Assembly (NCBI GenBank): GCA_030831885.1
Contig: JAURKF010000217.1
Location: forward strand, 1-15,696
From: Flavobacteriales bacterium
GTDB lineage: Bacteria; Bacteroidota; Bacteroidia; Flavobacteriales; UA16
Direction: 5' to 3'
Length of the DNA stretch: 15,696 nucleotides
The translations under genes were made by a program, and so were the position numbers. Positions 7,869 through 14,830 of this stretch are shown one piece after another; position 1 is the stretch's first letter, and every line of letters starts with the position of its first letter. The notes under the pieces are model-generated. The model did no database searches and was not told the origin of the DNA. It was given only the letters and a program-made list of their open reading frames with translations.

Positions 7869-9376
7869 TCTTCCTCGCTTTCCGGTAATCGTATTTTTTG
7901 TCCGTTAATTCGTACCACTTTTCCTTCTTTATATTCCAGTTGCATCGATGGAAATCCATTTTCATCGAAAAAATCCCATCGTCCCTCCATCTCTCCTCCC
8001 TCGTATTTTCCTGTCATTTCCAATTGTCCATTGAAATACCAGTATTTGTGTTTGTTAATGGGAATACCCAATTGAAACTCTCCTTCAAACATTTTTTGTC
8101 CATTGCCATAGTACCATGTCCATAAACCGTTTCGCTCACCATCTGCATACTCACCAACTTCTGTATGATCATTCACAGTTAGTTTCCAATTTCCGTTTCT
8201 TTTACCACCTGTGTATTCTCCTTCATTGATAACTACACCGATTGAATCGTATTCAATCGAAGCGCCGTCTTCTTTACCATTTCTGAAACTTTCCTCCCGA
8301 TGTAATTGGCCGTTTGTGTGATACCACTTCCAACTACCTGTTGGCCAATCCATTTTATACATTCCGCTTTGTTCAGTTTTGCCGTTTTCAAAAAAATATA
8401 TCCAATTACCTTCTCTTAAACCTGCAATATACTTACCCTGTGCCCTAGTGCGACCATCCGGATAATACAACTTCCAATCACCTACTCTTCTACCCAAACT
8501 ATCTATCATTCCTTCACCAACGAGCACATCATTATCGTATAGCAATCCTCCTGATTCCGTCCCTTTTTCATCATACAAGCGGAAATTACCTTGTTTCTTT
8601 CCTTCTCTGTAAGTACCTAGTTCTCTTAATTTTCCATTGCTATGATATTCCTTTCTAATATCAAGAATGGTTGTTGAAGCATCATCTTTAATTAAAACAT
8701 CATTTTCATATCGCTCAAGTTTTTCTAGATCCCCTTTACGTGTATAGAATTTAAATACTCCGTTTTTTAAACCAACTGACCAATTTCCCTCGCATTGTAA
8801 TTTACCATCATCATATAAATCTCTCCATACGCCTGTTCTCTTTCCTAAGGCATCATAACGATTTATCTTTTCTTCCGTGTAAATAAATCCACTGCGATAG
8901 GTAAGCATGGTTATGACTCTCCCATCTTTATCGTATTCTGTAGCCTTTCCTTCCTCTTTGTTATTTACAAATTGGCTTTGTTTTTTTAATTCACCTGAAG
9001 GGTAATACCAATTTGCTTTTCCCTCCCTGATATTATTCAGATAAGTGTATTCCTCCAACTTATTACCCTTGTCATCATAAATTCTTTCCCATCCGTTTCG
9101 TTCATCATTTTCATAATCAATCGACTTCTGGAGTAATCCGTTTTCACTGTAGAAATTCCACGTGGAGTCCAGTTGGAAGTTTTTTCTTGTTCCCTCAGTC
9201 TTTAGTTTTCCACTTGGATAATACGTTTTCCAGAAACCATCCGGTTTGCCATTGTACAGATACCCCTCACTACTGACTACACCATTCTCAAATCTAAACT
9301 GTGTAAACACAAGTTGGGCCTGCATCCCAAAGGAACAGGAAATACAAAACACCGCAATTATCCAACTCGCTTTCAT
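7865..9376 (-). CDS. Secreted MORN-variant repeat protein (YwqK-like)
   Basis: A 503-residue protein with a likely signal peptide (residues 1-20, hydrophobic IIAVFCISCSFGMQA) followed by about 17 tandem repeats of roughly 22-25 residues with the pattern G-W--YY-(N/D)G-L---G-Y, as in YYPSGKLKTEG, YYPDGRTRAQGKY and YYGNGQKMFEGEF. This is the MORN variant found in proteins annotated as YwqK antitoxin-like; the antitoxin role is not implied here, since no toxin gene lies nearby. Repeats in the middle (about 185-240) are more degenerate. The C-terminus is acidic (PESEEE). The gene is first in an apparent operon with a histidine kinase, overlapping it by 4 nt, and a TAGTTTTG promoter element lies 8 nt before its ATG. 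Such proteins are likely periplasmic or surface-exposed repeats; the function is unknown. The coding strand looks A-rich compared with neighbours. Confidence 0.87.
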   Translation of the reverse strand: MKASWIIAVFCISCSFGMQAQLVFTQFRFENGVVSSEGYLYNGKPDGFWKTYYPSGKLKTEGTRKNFQLDSTWNFYSENGLLQKSIDYENDERNGWERIYDDKGNKLEEYTYLNNIREGKANWYYPSGELKKQSQFVNNKEEGKATEYDKDGRVITMLTYRSGFIYTEEKINRYDALGKRTGVWRDLYDDGKLQCEGNWSVGLKNGVFKFYTRKGDLEKLERYENDVLIKDDASTTILDIRKEYHSNGKLRELGTYREGKKQGNFRLYDEKGTESGGLLYDNDVLVGEGMIDSLGRRVGDWKLYYPDGRTRAQGKYIAGLREGNWIYFFENGKTEQSGMYKMDWPTGSWKWYHTNGQLHREESFRNGKEDGASIEYDSIGVVINEGEYTGGKRNGNWKLTVNDHTEVGEYADGERNGLWTWYYGNGQKMFEGEFQLGIPINKHKYWYFNGQLEMTGKYEGGEMEGRWDFFDENGFPSMQLEYKEGKVVRINGQKIRLPESEEE

Positions 9377-9383
9377 TCGTTCA

Positions 9384-9391
9384 CAAAACTA
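9384..9391 (-). promoter_or_regulatory. Bacteroidota-type -7 promoter element for MORN-kinase-regulator cluster
   Basis: The minus strand reads TAGTTTTG, an exact TAnnTTTG match. It is only 8 nt upstream of the MORN gene ATG, so a transcript from it would have almost no leader. A GTTTAC segment 20-odd nt further upstream is a weak -33 candidate. Confidence 0.45.
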
Positions 9392-9548
9392 TTGGTTCAT
9401 CTTTCATCTTCCGTAAACCTTTTATTTTCTTTTTCATCTAAACAAATAATAGTATTTCTTTTAATAGTTAGTTATAGATTATAGGGCTGTTGGCGGATTG
9501 AATAAAAAGGAATGGTTTTGATTGCTAATGAGAATTATACAATTCAAG

Positions 9549-9572
9549 CCTGTAACAACTAACAGGTTGTTA
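9549..9572 (+). repeat. Overlapping, mutually exclusive stem-loops
   Basis: Two hairpins share bases. CCTGT (9549-9553) pairs with ACAGG (9562-9566), while TAACAAC (9553-9559) pairs perfectly with GTTGTTA (9566-9572) around a 6-nt loop. Only one can form at a time. No T-run follows. Whether either forms in RNA is not known. Confidence 0.4.
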
Positions 9573-9603
9573 AATATAGCTTCCGCTGATAATGAGGTCT
9601 ATG

Positions 9604-9636
9604 ACGTTCTTATGAACAAGGTGTTTATAAGAACGT
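9604..9636. repeat. 33-nt near-perfect hairpin / inverted repeat
   Basis: The arm ACGTTCTTATGAACA (9604-9618) pairs with TGTTTATAAGAACGT (9622-9636) around a 3-nt loop AGG. Fourteen of 15 pairs are Watson-Crick and the remaining one (9614 with 9626) is a G-U wobble if the + strand is transcribed. No T-run follows on either strand, so it does not look like an intrinsic terminator. Each arm also contains a shorter palindrome of the form GTT(C/T)-N4-GAAC. Confidence 0.75.
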
Positions 9637-9841
9637 ATGTTGCAAAATTGGCTGTTGATGAAACATGTGAATTGTGAGTTTATCTGTGAGATACGTTGTA
9701 TTAAAGTTCTAAAACTTCTTGAATGAATCACAGAAAATTGTGCTAAGGCATGACGATTCTGTTCAGAGCAAATAAAGTTGTGTGAAAATTGTCAAGGAGT
9801 AATTCACAAGAAATCATATCGATAGATGATAAGTGTCGTTT

Positions 9842-9849
9842 TACTTTTG
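9842..9849 (+). promoter_or_regulatory. Bacteroidota-type -7 promoter element for rpiB operon
   Basis: TACTTTTG is an exact TAnnTTTG match, with its last base 33 nt before the rpiB ATG (9882). It supports that start over the in-frame TTG at 9789, which would lie upstream of the promoter. No clear -33 box is seen. Confidence 0.5.
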
Positions 9850-9881
9850 AGGGCACTGATTTATGTGCTAATAAACAACCT

Positions 9882-10310
9882 ATGGAGTTGATACATATAG
9901 GATCTGATCATGCCGGGTTCGATCTCAAAGAAAAACTGAAGACATTGTTGCAGAAGGAATATGCAGTGAAGGATTATGGTCCCCACTCATCAGAAAGTGT
10001 GGATTATCCGGATTATGCTCATCCGGTTGCAGAGGCAGTTATGCTTAACGGAGGTAAGGGTATACTGATATGTGGTTCGGCTAACGGCGTAGCGATGGCG
10101 GCCAATAAGCATGCTGGTATTCGGGCTGCTATTTGTTGGCTGCCTGAGATTGCTTCTCTAGCGCGACAACATAATGATGCGAATATTGTGTGTATCCCGG
10201 CACGTTTTGTAAGCGACCAAGATGCAGAACGAATAGTTGGTTTGTTTTTAAAGACCCCATTCGAAGGTGGTCGTCATGAAAATCGAGTAAAAAAAATAGC
10301 TTGTTTATGA
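9882..10310 (+). CDS. rpiB: Ribose-5-phosphate isomerase B
   Basis: RpiB interconverts ribulose 5-phosphate and ribose 5-phosphate in the cytoplasm (pentose phosphate pathway). At 142 residues it has the usual length. Family motifs are IHIGSDHAGFDLK (residues 4-16), SVDYPDYAHPVAEAV (near 40-54), GILICGSANGVAMAANK (near 60-76, including the active-site cysteine in ICGS) and GIRAAICW, then ARQHNDANIVCIPAR. The usual second glycine of the CGSGxG loop is alanine here. The reading frame extends back to a TTG at 9789, but the ATG at 9882 gives the family N-terminus and lies behind the promoter element. The last codon and stop overlap the peptidase start by 4 nt (ATGA). Confidence 0.95.
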   Translation: MELIHIGSDHAGFDLKEKLKTLLQKEYAVKDYGPHSSESVDYPDYAHPVAEAVMLNGGKGILICGSANGVAMAANKHAGIRAAICWLPEIASLARQHNDANIVCIPARFVSDQDAERIVGLFLKTPFEGGRHENRVKKIACL

Positions 10311-11881
10311 GAGTCTTATTGTCGATAATCCTCGTATTTCACGTGGATCATTTTATTGCACAAAACCCTGAATCTACCTGGGCTTCAACCATACTAGCTG
10401 ACCATCTCAAAAGGCATGTTTATACGCTCGCATCCGACGAGTTTGAAGGTCGGGAAACAGGAACGCCCGGACAAGAAAAGGCAGCTGCTTATATTTCTAC
10501 CTATTATGAGTCCATTGGGTTTAAACCTTGTGTTCAAGGTTCGTGGTATCAAACCTATCCTTTACGAAGAGAAACTAATTTAGGATCTGTGGCTCATGCG
10601 AATGAAAAGCTATTTTCTTTTTTGGATCACTTCTATTTCTTTGGGATGGATGGTCAAGATTTGCAAACGAAGCAACTAGTTTTCGTGGGTTATGGTATTC
10701 GGGATAAGCGCCATAATGATTATAAAAAAGTAAGCTCTGTTCCAAAGGATAGCTGGATTATGTGTTTGCAAGGCGAGCCCATTAACAAAAAAGGAAAGAG
10801 TAAAATCACTAGAAGTAATGAAACATCGGATTGGAATGATGATGTTTTTCTGAAGGCGGAGGCTGCGCAAAAAGCGGGCGCGAGCGTGTTGTTGGTAGTA
10901 AATACAAATTATGAGATGTACATGCGTCGCGTTCGTTATTGGCTTGAGCAACCGCGCATGCAATTGGAAAGAGACAAAAAGGACGCTGAGCCAGACCACA
11001 TACCAATCATTTACATATCGCCGGATTTTGCAAATGCATTACTAAAAGCGAGCGGTCAAACGGTGGAAGTCATGCAAGGAAAACTGAACAAGGGGAAGAA
11101 GGTAAAACCGGTATCGATTGATGTAAATGTTGATTTTCATGTGGAACAGAAAATAGAGCGCATTGAAGCGGAGAATGTGCTCGCCTTCATTGAAGGAAGT
11201 GACCCGGTGTTGAAAGAGGAAGTGGTTGTTATCTCGGCACACTATGACCATATTGGTATTATCAATGGACAAATCCACAATGGAGCGGATGATGATGCCA
11301 GCGGTACAGCAGCGGCAATGGAAATAGGTGAAGCATTTCAAATGGCCAGGAAGGCTGGCCAAGGCCCACGCAGAAGCGTTCTTATCTTACACGTGAGTGG
11401 CGAAGAAAAGGGGCTGCTTGGCAGTGAATGGTATTCTGATCATCCGGTGTTTCCGCTTACATCAACCGTTTGTGATTTAAACATCGACATGATTGGTAGA
11501 ATTGATCCGGAGCATAAGGATTCGAACTATGTTTACCTTATTGGCTCAGACAAATTGAGTACAGATTTGCATAAAATTTCAGAGCAATGCAACCGTGAGC
11601 AAACGAAATTAGTTCTTGATTATACATACAACCGTCCGGATGATCCTAATCGTTTTTATTATAGGAGTGATCATTACAATTTTGCGAAGCACAATATTCC
11701 GGTGATTTTTTATTTTAGTGGTGTTCATGAGGATTACCACAAACCCGGCGACGATGCTCCGAAAATTTTGTATAATAAAATGGAAACGATTACGCGCCTC
11801 GTGTTTCATACTGCATGGAGCGCAGCAAACCGAGATGAACGACTGAAAGTAGATGTAATAAGTGATTTTAAAAACGAATAA
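10307..11881 (+). CDS. Secreted M28 family zinc metallopeptidase
   Basis: A 524-residue exported aminopeptidase-like enzyme. A signal peptide (residues 1-20, RVLLSIILVFHVDHFIAQ) is followed by a Bacteroidota-typical start of the mature protein with ASDEFEGRETGTPGQEKAAAYI, an inserted region (about 110-260) that may be a PA-like lid, and the M28 catalytic domain. The two-zinc site is complete: H312 in SAHYDHIG, D329 in GADDDASG, catalytic E366 and ligand E367 in GEEKGLLGSEWY, D394 in NIDMIGR and H478 in DYHKPGDD. It probably trims N-terminal residues from peptides outside the inner membrane. ATG 10307 overlaps the rpiB stop by 4 nt; a TTG at 10301 is a less likely start. The following small secreted protein starts 2 nt after its stop. 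Confidence 0.92.
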   Translation: MRVLLSIILVFHVDHFIAQNPESTWASTILADHLKRHVYTLASDEFEGRETGTPGQEKAAAYISTYYESIGFKPCVQGSWYQTYPLRRETNLGSVAHANEKLFSFLDHFYFFGMDGQDLQTKQLVFVGYGIRDKRHNDYKKVSSVPKDSWIMCLQGEPINKKGKSKITRSNETSDWNDDVFLKAEAAQKAGASVLLVVNTNYEMYMRRVRYWLEQPRMQLERDKKDAEPDHIPIIYISPDFANALLKASGQTVEVMQGKLNKGKKVKPVSIDVNVDFHVEQKIERIEAENVLAFIEGSDPVLKEEVVVISAHYDHIGIINGQIHNGADDDASGTAAAMEIGEAFQMARKAGQGPRRSVLILHVSGEEKGLLGSEWYSDHPVFPLTSTVCDLNIDMIGRIDPEHKDSNYVYLIGSDKLSTDLHKISEQCNREQTKLVLDYTYNRPDDPNRFYYRSDHYNFAKHNIPVIFYFSGVHEDYHKPGDDAPKILYNKMETITRLVFHTAWSAANRDERLKVDVISDFKNE

Positions 11882-11883
11882 AT

Positions 11884-12447
11884 ATGAAAAATGTAATTAA
11901 GTATCTGTTGGTGATGCTCACCATGTTATTAGCAAGCAACGTATTTAGCCAAAATGCAGTCACAGATGAGAAGAAGAACTATTCAAAGCATGGAATTGGT
12001 GCCGTGCTAAGTTCTTGTAATGGTAAGGGTCTTGCATATCGCTATTGGCCTAAGAATTTCGGTGTTCAGGCATCGTTCATTCCCTACGCGTCAAACACAG
12101 AAAAATATTTTAATGGTGGTATTACACTCTATCAAAGGATTAAGCGCTATTCGGTTGGTGATTTATTTATGCATCTAGGTGTAGAGTATCAATATGAACA
12201 GAGTGAGCAGTATTATTATGATAATTACACATCGTCATATTATGAGGCGTATGACGTGATGACGAGTGGTGTCAACATTGGAGTCGGCCCAGGATATCAC
12301 TTCGCCTTGAAAACAGTTAGTTTTGATTGCTTTTTTGGTTATGGCGCATATATACGCGACGAATCAAGCTCATCTGCTAATGTATCTTTGAATGACCGCA
12401 CCATTATGACTGTGTCAGGTGGAATCGCTGTATTCTTGAATTTGTAG
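11884..12447 (+). CDS. Small secreted beta-rich protein, possible outer-membrane barrel
   Basis: I do not recognise a named family. The 187-residue product has a clear signal peptide (residues 1-22, ending VFSQ) and then strand-like, aromatic and glycine-rich alternating segments such as GKGLAYRYWPKNFGVQASFIP, a tyrosine-rich stretch (around 105-120) and GVNIGVGPGYHFALKTVSFDCFFGYGAY. This pattern resembles small outer-membrane beta-barrel proteins of Bacteroidota, although the last residue is leucine rather than the usual aromatic. The ATG lies 2 nt after the M28 peptidase stop, so it belongs to the rpiB-M28 operon. Its TAG stop abuts the convergent TlpA gene stop with no spacer base. Confidence 0.75.
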   Translation: MKNVIKYLLVMLTMLLASNVFSQNAVTDEKKNYSKHGIGAVLSSCNGKGLAYRYWPKNFGVQASFIPYASNTEKYFNGGITLYQRIKRYSVGDLFMHLGVEYQYEQSEQYYYDNYTSSYYEAYDVMTSGVNIGVGPGYHFALKTVSFDCFFGYGAYIRDESSSSANVSLNDRTIMTVSGGIAVFLNL

Positions 12448-13641
12448 TTAATCAGTTAGAAGCCCGGCAACGAAATTTTTTATTTCGGCGGAGTGTTTTT
12501 CGAATTCTTCGTAGGTTCCAGGTCCGTAATAACCCGTGTAAACACGACGAATAACACCGGATTTGTCAATGAATATGGATGTTGGAAAGGAGTGCACTTC
12601 TGTCAGGAAGTTAAGTTTTTTCTGAGCCTCTTCTTTGCTTGCTTTACCTCCGTAGTAGAATGGATAGGGCATGTTAAGTTGTTCGAATTGACTTTGAACC
12701 CTTTTGCAAGCAACACCGATGTCTTCACCGCGCTCGAAAGCAATAGGAATTATTTGAATTCCAGTGCCCTTATGGTTTTCATAGAGCTCTTTTAGGAAAC
12801 GACTTTCGTCCGTGCAATTGGGACACCAAGAGCCCATAATCTGAATAATAGTGACGCGGTTTTTCCAATTGGCAGAATCAAAATGAATCAGCTCTCCTGA
12901 GCTGTTCAGCACATCAAATTCGGGATTGGTATTAACCTTCACCGATGCAATACTATAGGGGTTTCGAAGGGTGTTGTTTTGGCTTTTGGAGGCAACCCAG
13001 TTTTCTTTCCAGTGTTTACCACTTAGAAACACACCATCGATGATGCTGTCCTCTTTCATCATGCCTTTTAGGTAGAAAAGGTGCGTGCCGTCGAATGCAG
13101 AAAGCCAAAGTGTTCCGTTGCTAATTTCACCTTGCAGGTAACGGTAATCACCTGTTTCTGTTAGAATTGTTCCGGTAAGCGTATTGCCTTTTTGTTGAAA
13201 TATAGCCATACCACGACTGGATTCAGTGGTGTCGTCCGGTGAAAAGATGACTTCATAATTGAGGTCTTGTATGGTCTTGTCGCGCTCAGAATAATTCGCT
13301 ATTGCGCCCACAAATGGAATACTGTACTGCTTGCGTGAATGGTCGGTCCACTCGCCGAAAATGCTGTCGTTTCGCCATGTGCCCTTTAGCGAAGAATCGA
13401 ACAAGGGGAGTTTTACAAAAAAGGAGTCACCGCGAAGCACAACAGAATCTAAGCGAATAGACTCTTCGGAATTTACAATATTCCAACCTGATGTGTCATT
13501 GATTTGGAGACGAGCCGGAATGTTCCCGTTTTCAGTTGAAAATAGCAAGGTATAATAACCGGATGCAGGCGAAGAGTCCTTACGTGAACACGACGCTAAT
13601 AGGAAGGTGGCAATTAATAAGATCAAGTAACGCACAGCCAA
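12448..13641 (-). CDS. TlpA-like thioredoxin-domain lipoprotein
   Basis: A 397-residue lipoprotein in the thiol-disulfide reductase class. A hydrophobic signal with lipobox LASC (lipid cysteine at residue 18) gives membrane anchoring, followed by a beta-rich N-terminal region (about 25-240) of unknown fold and a TlpA/AhpC-like thioredoxin domain (about 245-397). The redox centre is W272-C273-P-N-C276 in IMGSWCPNC, and a cis-proline motif SFPTSIFID follows. It likely works in the cell envelope, in reduction of disulfides or cytochrome c maturation. No ATG is available at the start: the codon at 13641 is TTG and an internal GTG lies at 13635. TTG is preferred because a TAnnTTTG-like element ends 19 nt upstream. 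The gene diverges from the desaturase gene. Confidence 0.85.
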   Translation of the reverse strand: MAVRYLILLIATFLLASCSRKDSSPASGYYTLLFSTENGNIPARLQINDTSGWNIVNSEESIRLDSVVLRGDSFFVKLPLFDSSLKGTWRNDSIFGEWTDHSRKQYSIPFVGAIANYSERDKTIQDLNYEVIFSPDDTTESSRGMAIFQQKGNTLTGTILTETGDYRYLQGEISNGTLWLSAFDGTHLFYLKGMMKEDSIIDGVFLSGKHWKENWVASKSQNNTLRNPYSIASVKVNTNPEFDVLNSSGELIHFDSANWKNRVTIIQIMGSWCPNCTDESRFLKELYENHKGTGIQIIPIAFERGEDIGVACKRVQSQFEQLNMPYPFYYGGKASKEEAQKKLNFLTEVHSFPTSIFIDKSGVIRRVYTGYYGPGTYEEFEKHSAEIKNFVAGLLTD

Positions 13642-13659
13642 TGGATATTAAATAAAACA

Positions 13660-13667
13660 CGAAGCTA
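13660..13667 (-). promoter_or_regulatory. Possible -7 element for the TlpA-like gene
   Basis: The minus strand reads TAGCTTCG, one mismatch from TAnnTTTG. Its 3' end is 19 nt before the TTG start at 13641, the spacing seen for gmk and DUF502. Confidence 0.35.
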
Positions 13668-13689
13668 ATCGTGTACGCTGATCGCAATG

Positions 13690-13696
13690 TACCTTG
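13690..13696 (+). promoter_or_regulatory. Possible -7 element for the desaturase gene
   Basis: TACCTTG resembles TAnnTTTG with one T missing and is followed by GCGCGC, similar to the G/C-rich bases after the gmk element. It ends 19 nt before the TTG at 13715. A start at the upstream TTG (13694) would lie inside this element. Confidence 0.35.
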
Positions 13697-13714
13697 CGCG
13701 CACATTTATTTTCG

Positions 13715-14830
13715 TTGAATCACTCAAAATCCAAACCCGGTATTGTGTTCGGTACGCCTGAGCAGCAGGCATTTTTCAAGGAACTCAGAGAGCGTGTGGA
13801 CGCCTATTTTGAGTCGACAGGAAAGAGCAAGTATGCAAATGGTGCGATGGTTCTTAAAACAGTTGTTTTGGTAAGCGGCTATTTAGCCGGTATAGCACTC
13901 CAGCCATTATTGCTTCCAACGCCATGGCTGAGCTTTGCCATCAGCGCGATCACGGGAGTTTTTTTGGCGGGCATAGGTATGAGCGTAATGCATGACGCCA
14001 ATCATGGAGCATATTCAGCTAATGATCGGGTAAACCGATGGGTTGGATATAGTTTGAACTTGCTCGGGGGTATGGTGATGAATTGGAAAATGCAGCACAA
14101 TGTGTTGCATCACACGTATACAAATATTGCGGGCCTTGATGAGGATATAGACACAAAGCTGGCGTTGAAACTTTCGCCGCACGGACCCCAAAAAAAAACC
14201 CATCGTTATCAGTGGTTCTATGCATTTTTTCTTTACATGATTCTTACGCTTTATTGGGGTCTGTTGAAGGATTTGGTGCAGTTTATTCATTACAAAAAAG
14301 CAGGAATGAACAAGCAAACACAGGGGAAGAACGCAATCTGGCTTTTGAAAACCACCCTTGTTAAATCGCTCTATTTTGCTGCATTCATTGGATTACCGAT
14401 ATACTTCGGAATACCTGTATGGCAAGCGATTGTAGGCTTTCTAATAATGCATGCCGTTAGCGGATGGATACTTTCGGTGGTATTTCAATTGGCACATGTG
14501 GTGCCGGACGCTTACTTCCCCCAACCGGATGAGAATGGATTTATCCCCTATTCTTGGGCTGAACACCAATTGCGCACGACCATGAACTTCTCTACGAAGA
14601 ACAAATGGCTGTCTTGGTATGTAGGTGGATTGAACTTCCAGATTGAGCATCACTTATTCACGAAAATTTGCCATGTTCATTATCCGGCAATTTCAGAAAT
14701 CGTGAAAAAAACCGCAACGGAACATGGCGTTCCATATTACGAGAAGGCGACGTTTGGCGAAGCTTTGCGCGAGCACATACGCTTTCTTCGAATGCAAGGT
14801 GTACCTAGGCTGGACGAAATAGGCGGTTAG
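13715..14830 (+). CDS. Membrane fatty acid (acyl-CoA) desaturase
   Basis: A 371-residue di-iron membrane desaturase that introduces a double bond into acyl chains in the inner membrane. The histidine boxes are complete: HDANH (residues 93-97), HNVLHH (128-133) and QIEHH (309-313). Several hydrophobic segments surround them (around 45-90 and 170-190, plus 225-265). The glutamine in place of the first histidine of the last box is the signature of front-end and related acyl-lipid or acyl-CoA desaturases. No ATG exists near the N-terminus. The reading frame opens upstream with a TTG at 13694, but TTG 13715 is chosen because it follows a promoter-like element by 19 nt and gives a family-like start; this choice is uncertain. 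Its stop overlaps the trhO stop by 4 nt. Confidence 0.88.
   Translation: MNHSKSKPGIVFGTPEQQAFFKELRERVDAYFESTGKSKYANGAMVLKTVVLVSGYLAGIALQPLLLPTPWLSFAISAITGVFLAGIGMSVMHDANHGAYSANDRVNRWVGYSLNLLGGMVMNWKMQHNVLHHTYTNIAGLDEDIDTKLALKLSPHGPQKKTHRYQWFYAFFLYMILTLYWGLLKDLVQFIHYKKAGMNKQTQGKNAIWLLKTTLVKSLYFAAFIGLPIYFGIPVWQAIVGFLIMHAVSGWILSVVFQLAHVVPDAYFPQPDENGFIPYSWAEHQLRTTMNFSTKNKWLSWYVGGLNFQIEHHLFTKICHVHYPAISEIVKKTATEHGVPYYEKATFGEALREHIRFLRMQGVPRLDEIGG

Larger units (their letters stand above)
9377..9881. other. Divergent intergenic region between MORN and rpiB genes
   Basis: This 505-nt gene-free stretch separates the minus-strand signalling cluster from the plus-strand rpiB operon. It is A/T-rich and has no convincing protein start. 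It holds a promoter element on each side, a long hairpin (9604-9636), a pair of overlapping stem-loops (9549-9572) and scattered TGTGA and ACGTT motifs. It is large for the compact layout of the rest of the window, which suggests regulatory content or an unannotated small RNA. Confidence 0.7.

Noticed and set aside
7865..9376. Toxin-antitoxin system, because MORN-variant proteins are often labelled YwqK antitoxins
   Set aside because: The protein has a signal peptide, is very long, and no toxin-like gene is adjacent.
9604..9636. Rho-independent terminator for either flanking operon
   Set aside because: The stem is strong but no T-run follows on either strand, and no gene ends nearby; both flanking genes start facing away from it.
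9666..9808. CRP-type TGTGA/TCACA sites and TGTGAG direct repeats
   Set aside because: The spacing (for example TGTGAA at 9781 and TTCACA at 9803) does not fit TGTGA-N6-TCACA, and such short motifs are expected by chance in A/T-rich DNA.
9789..9881. 31-residue N-terminal extension of RpiB from TTG 9789
   Set aside because: It would place the start upstream of the promoter element, and the family N-terminus (IHIGSDHAG) begins right after the ATG at 9882.
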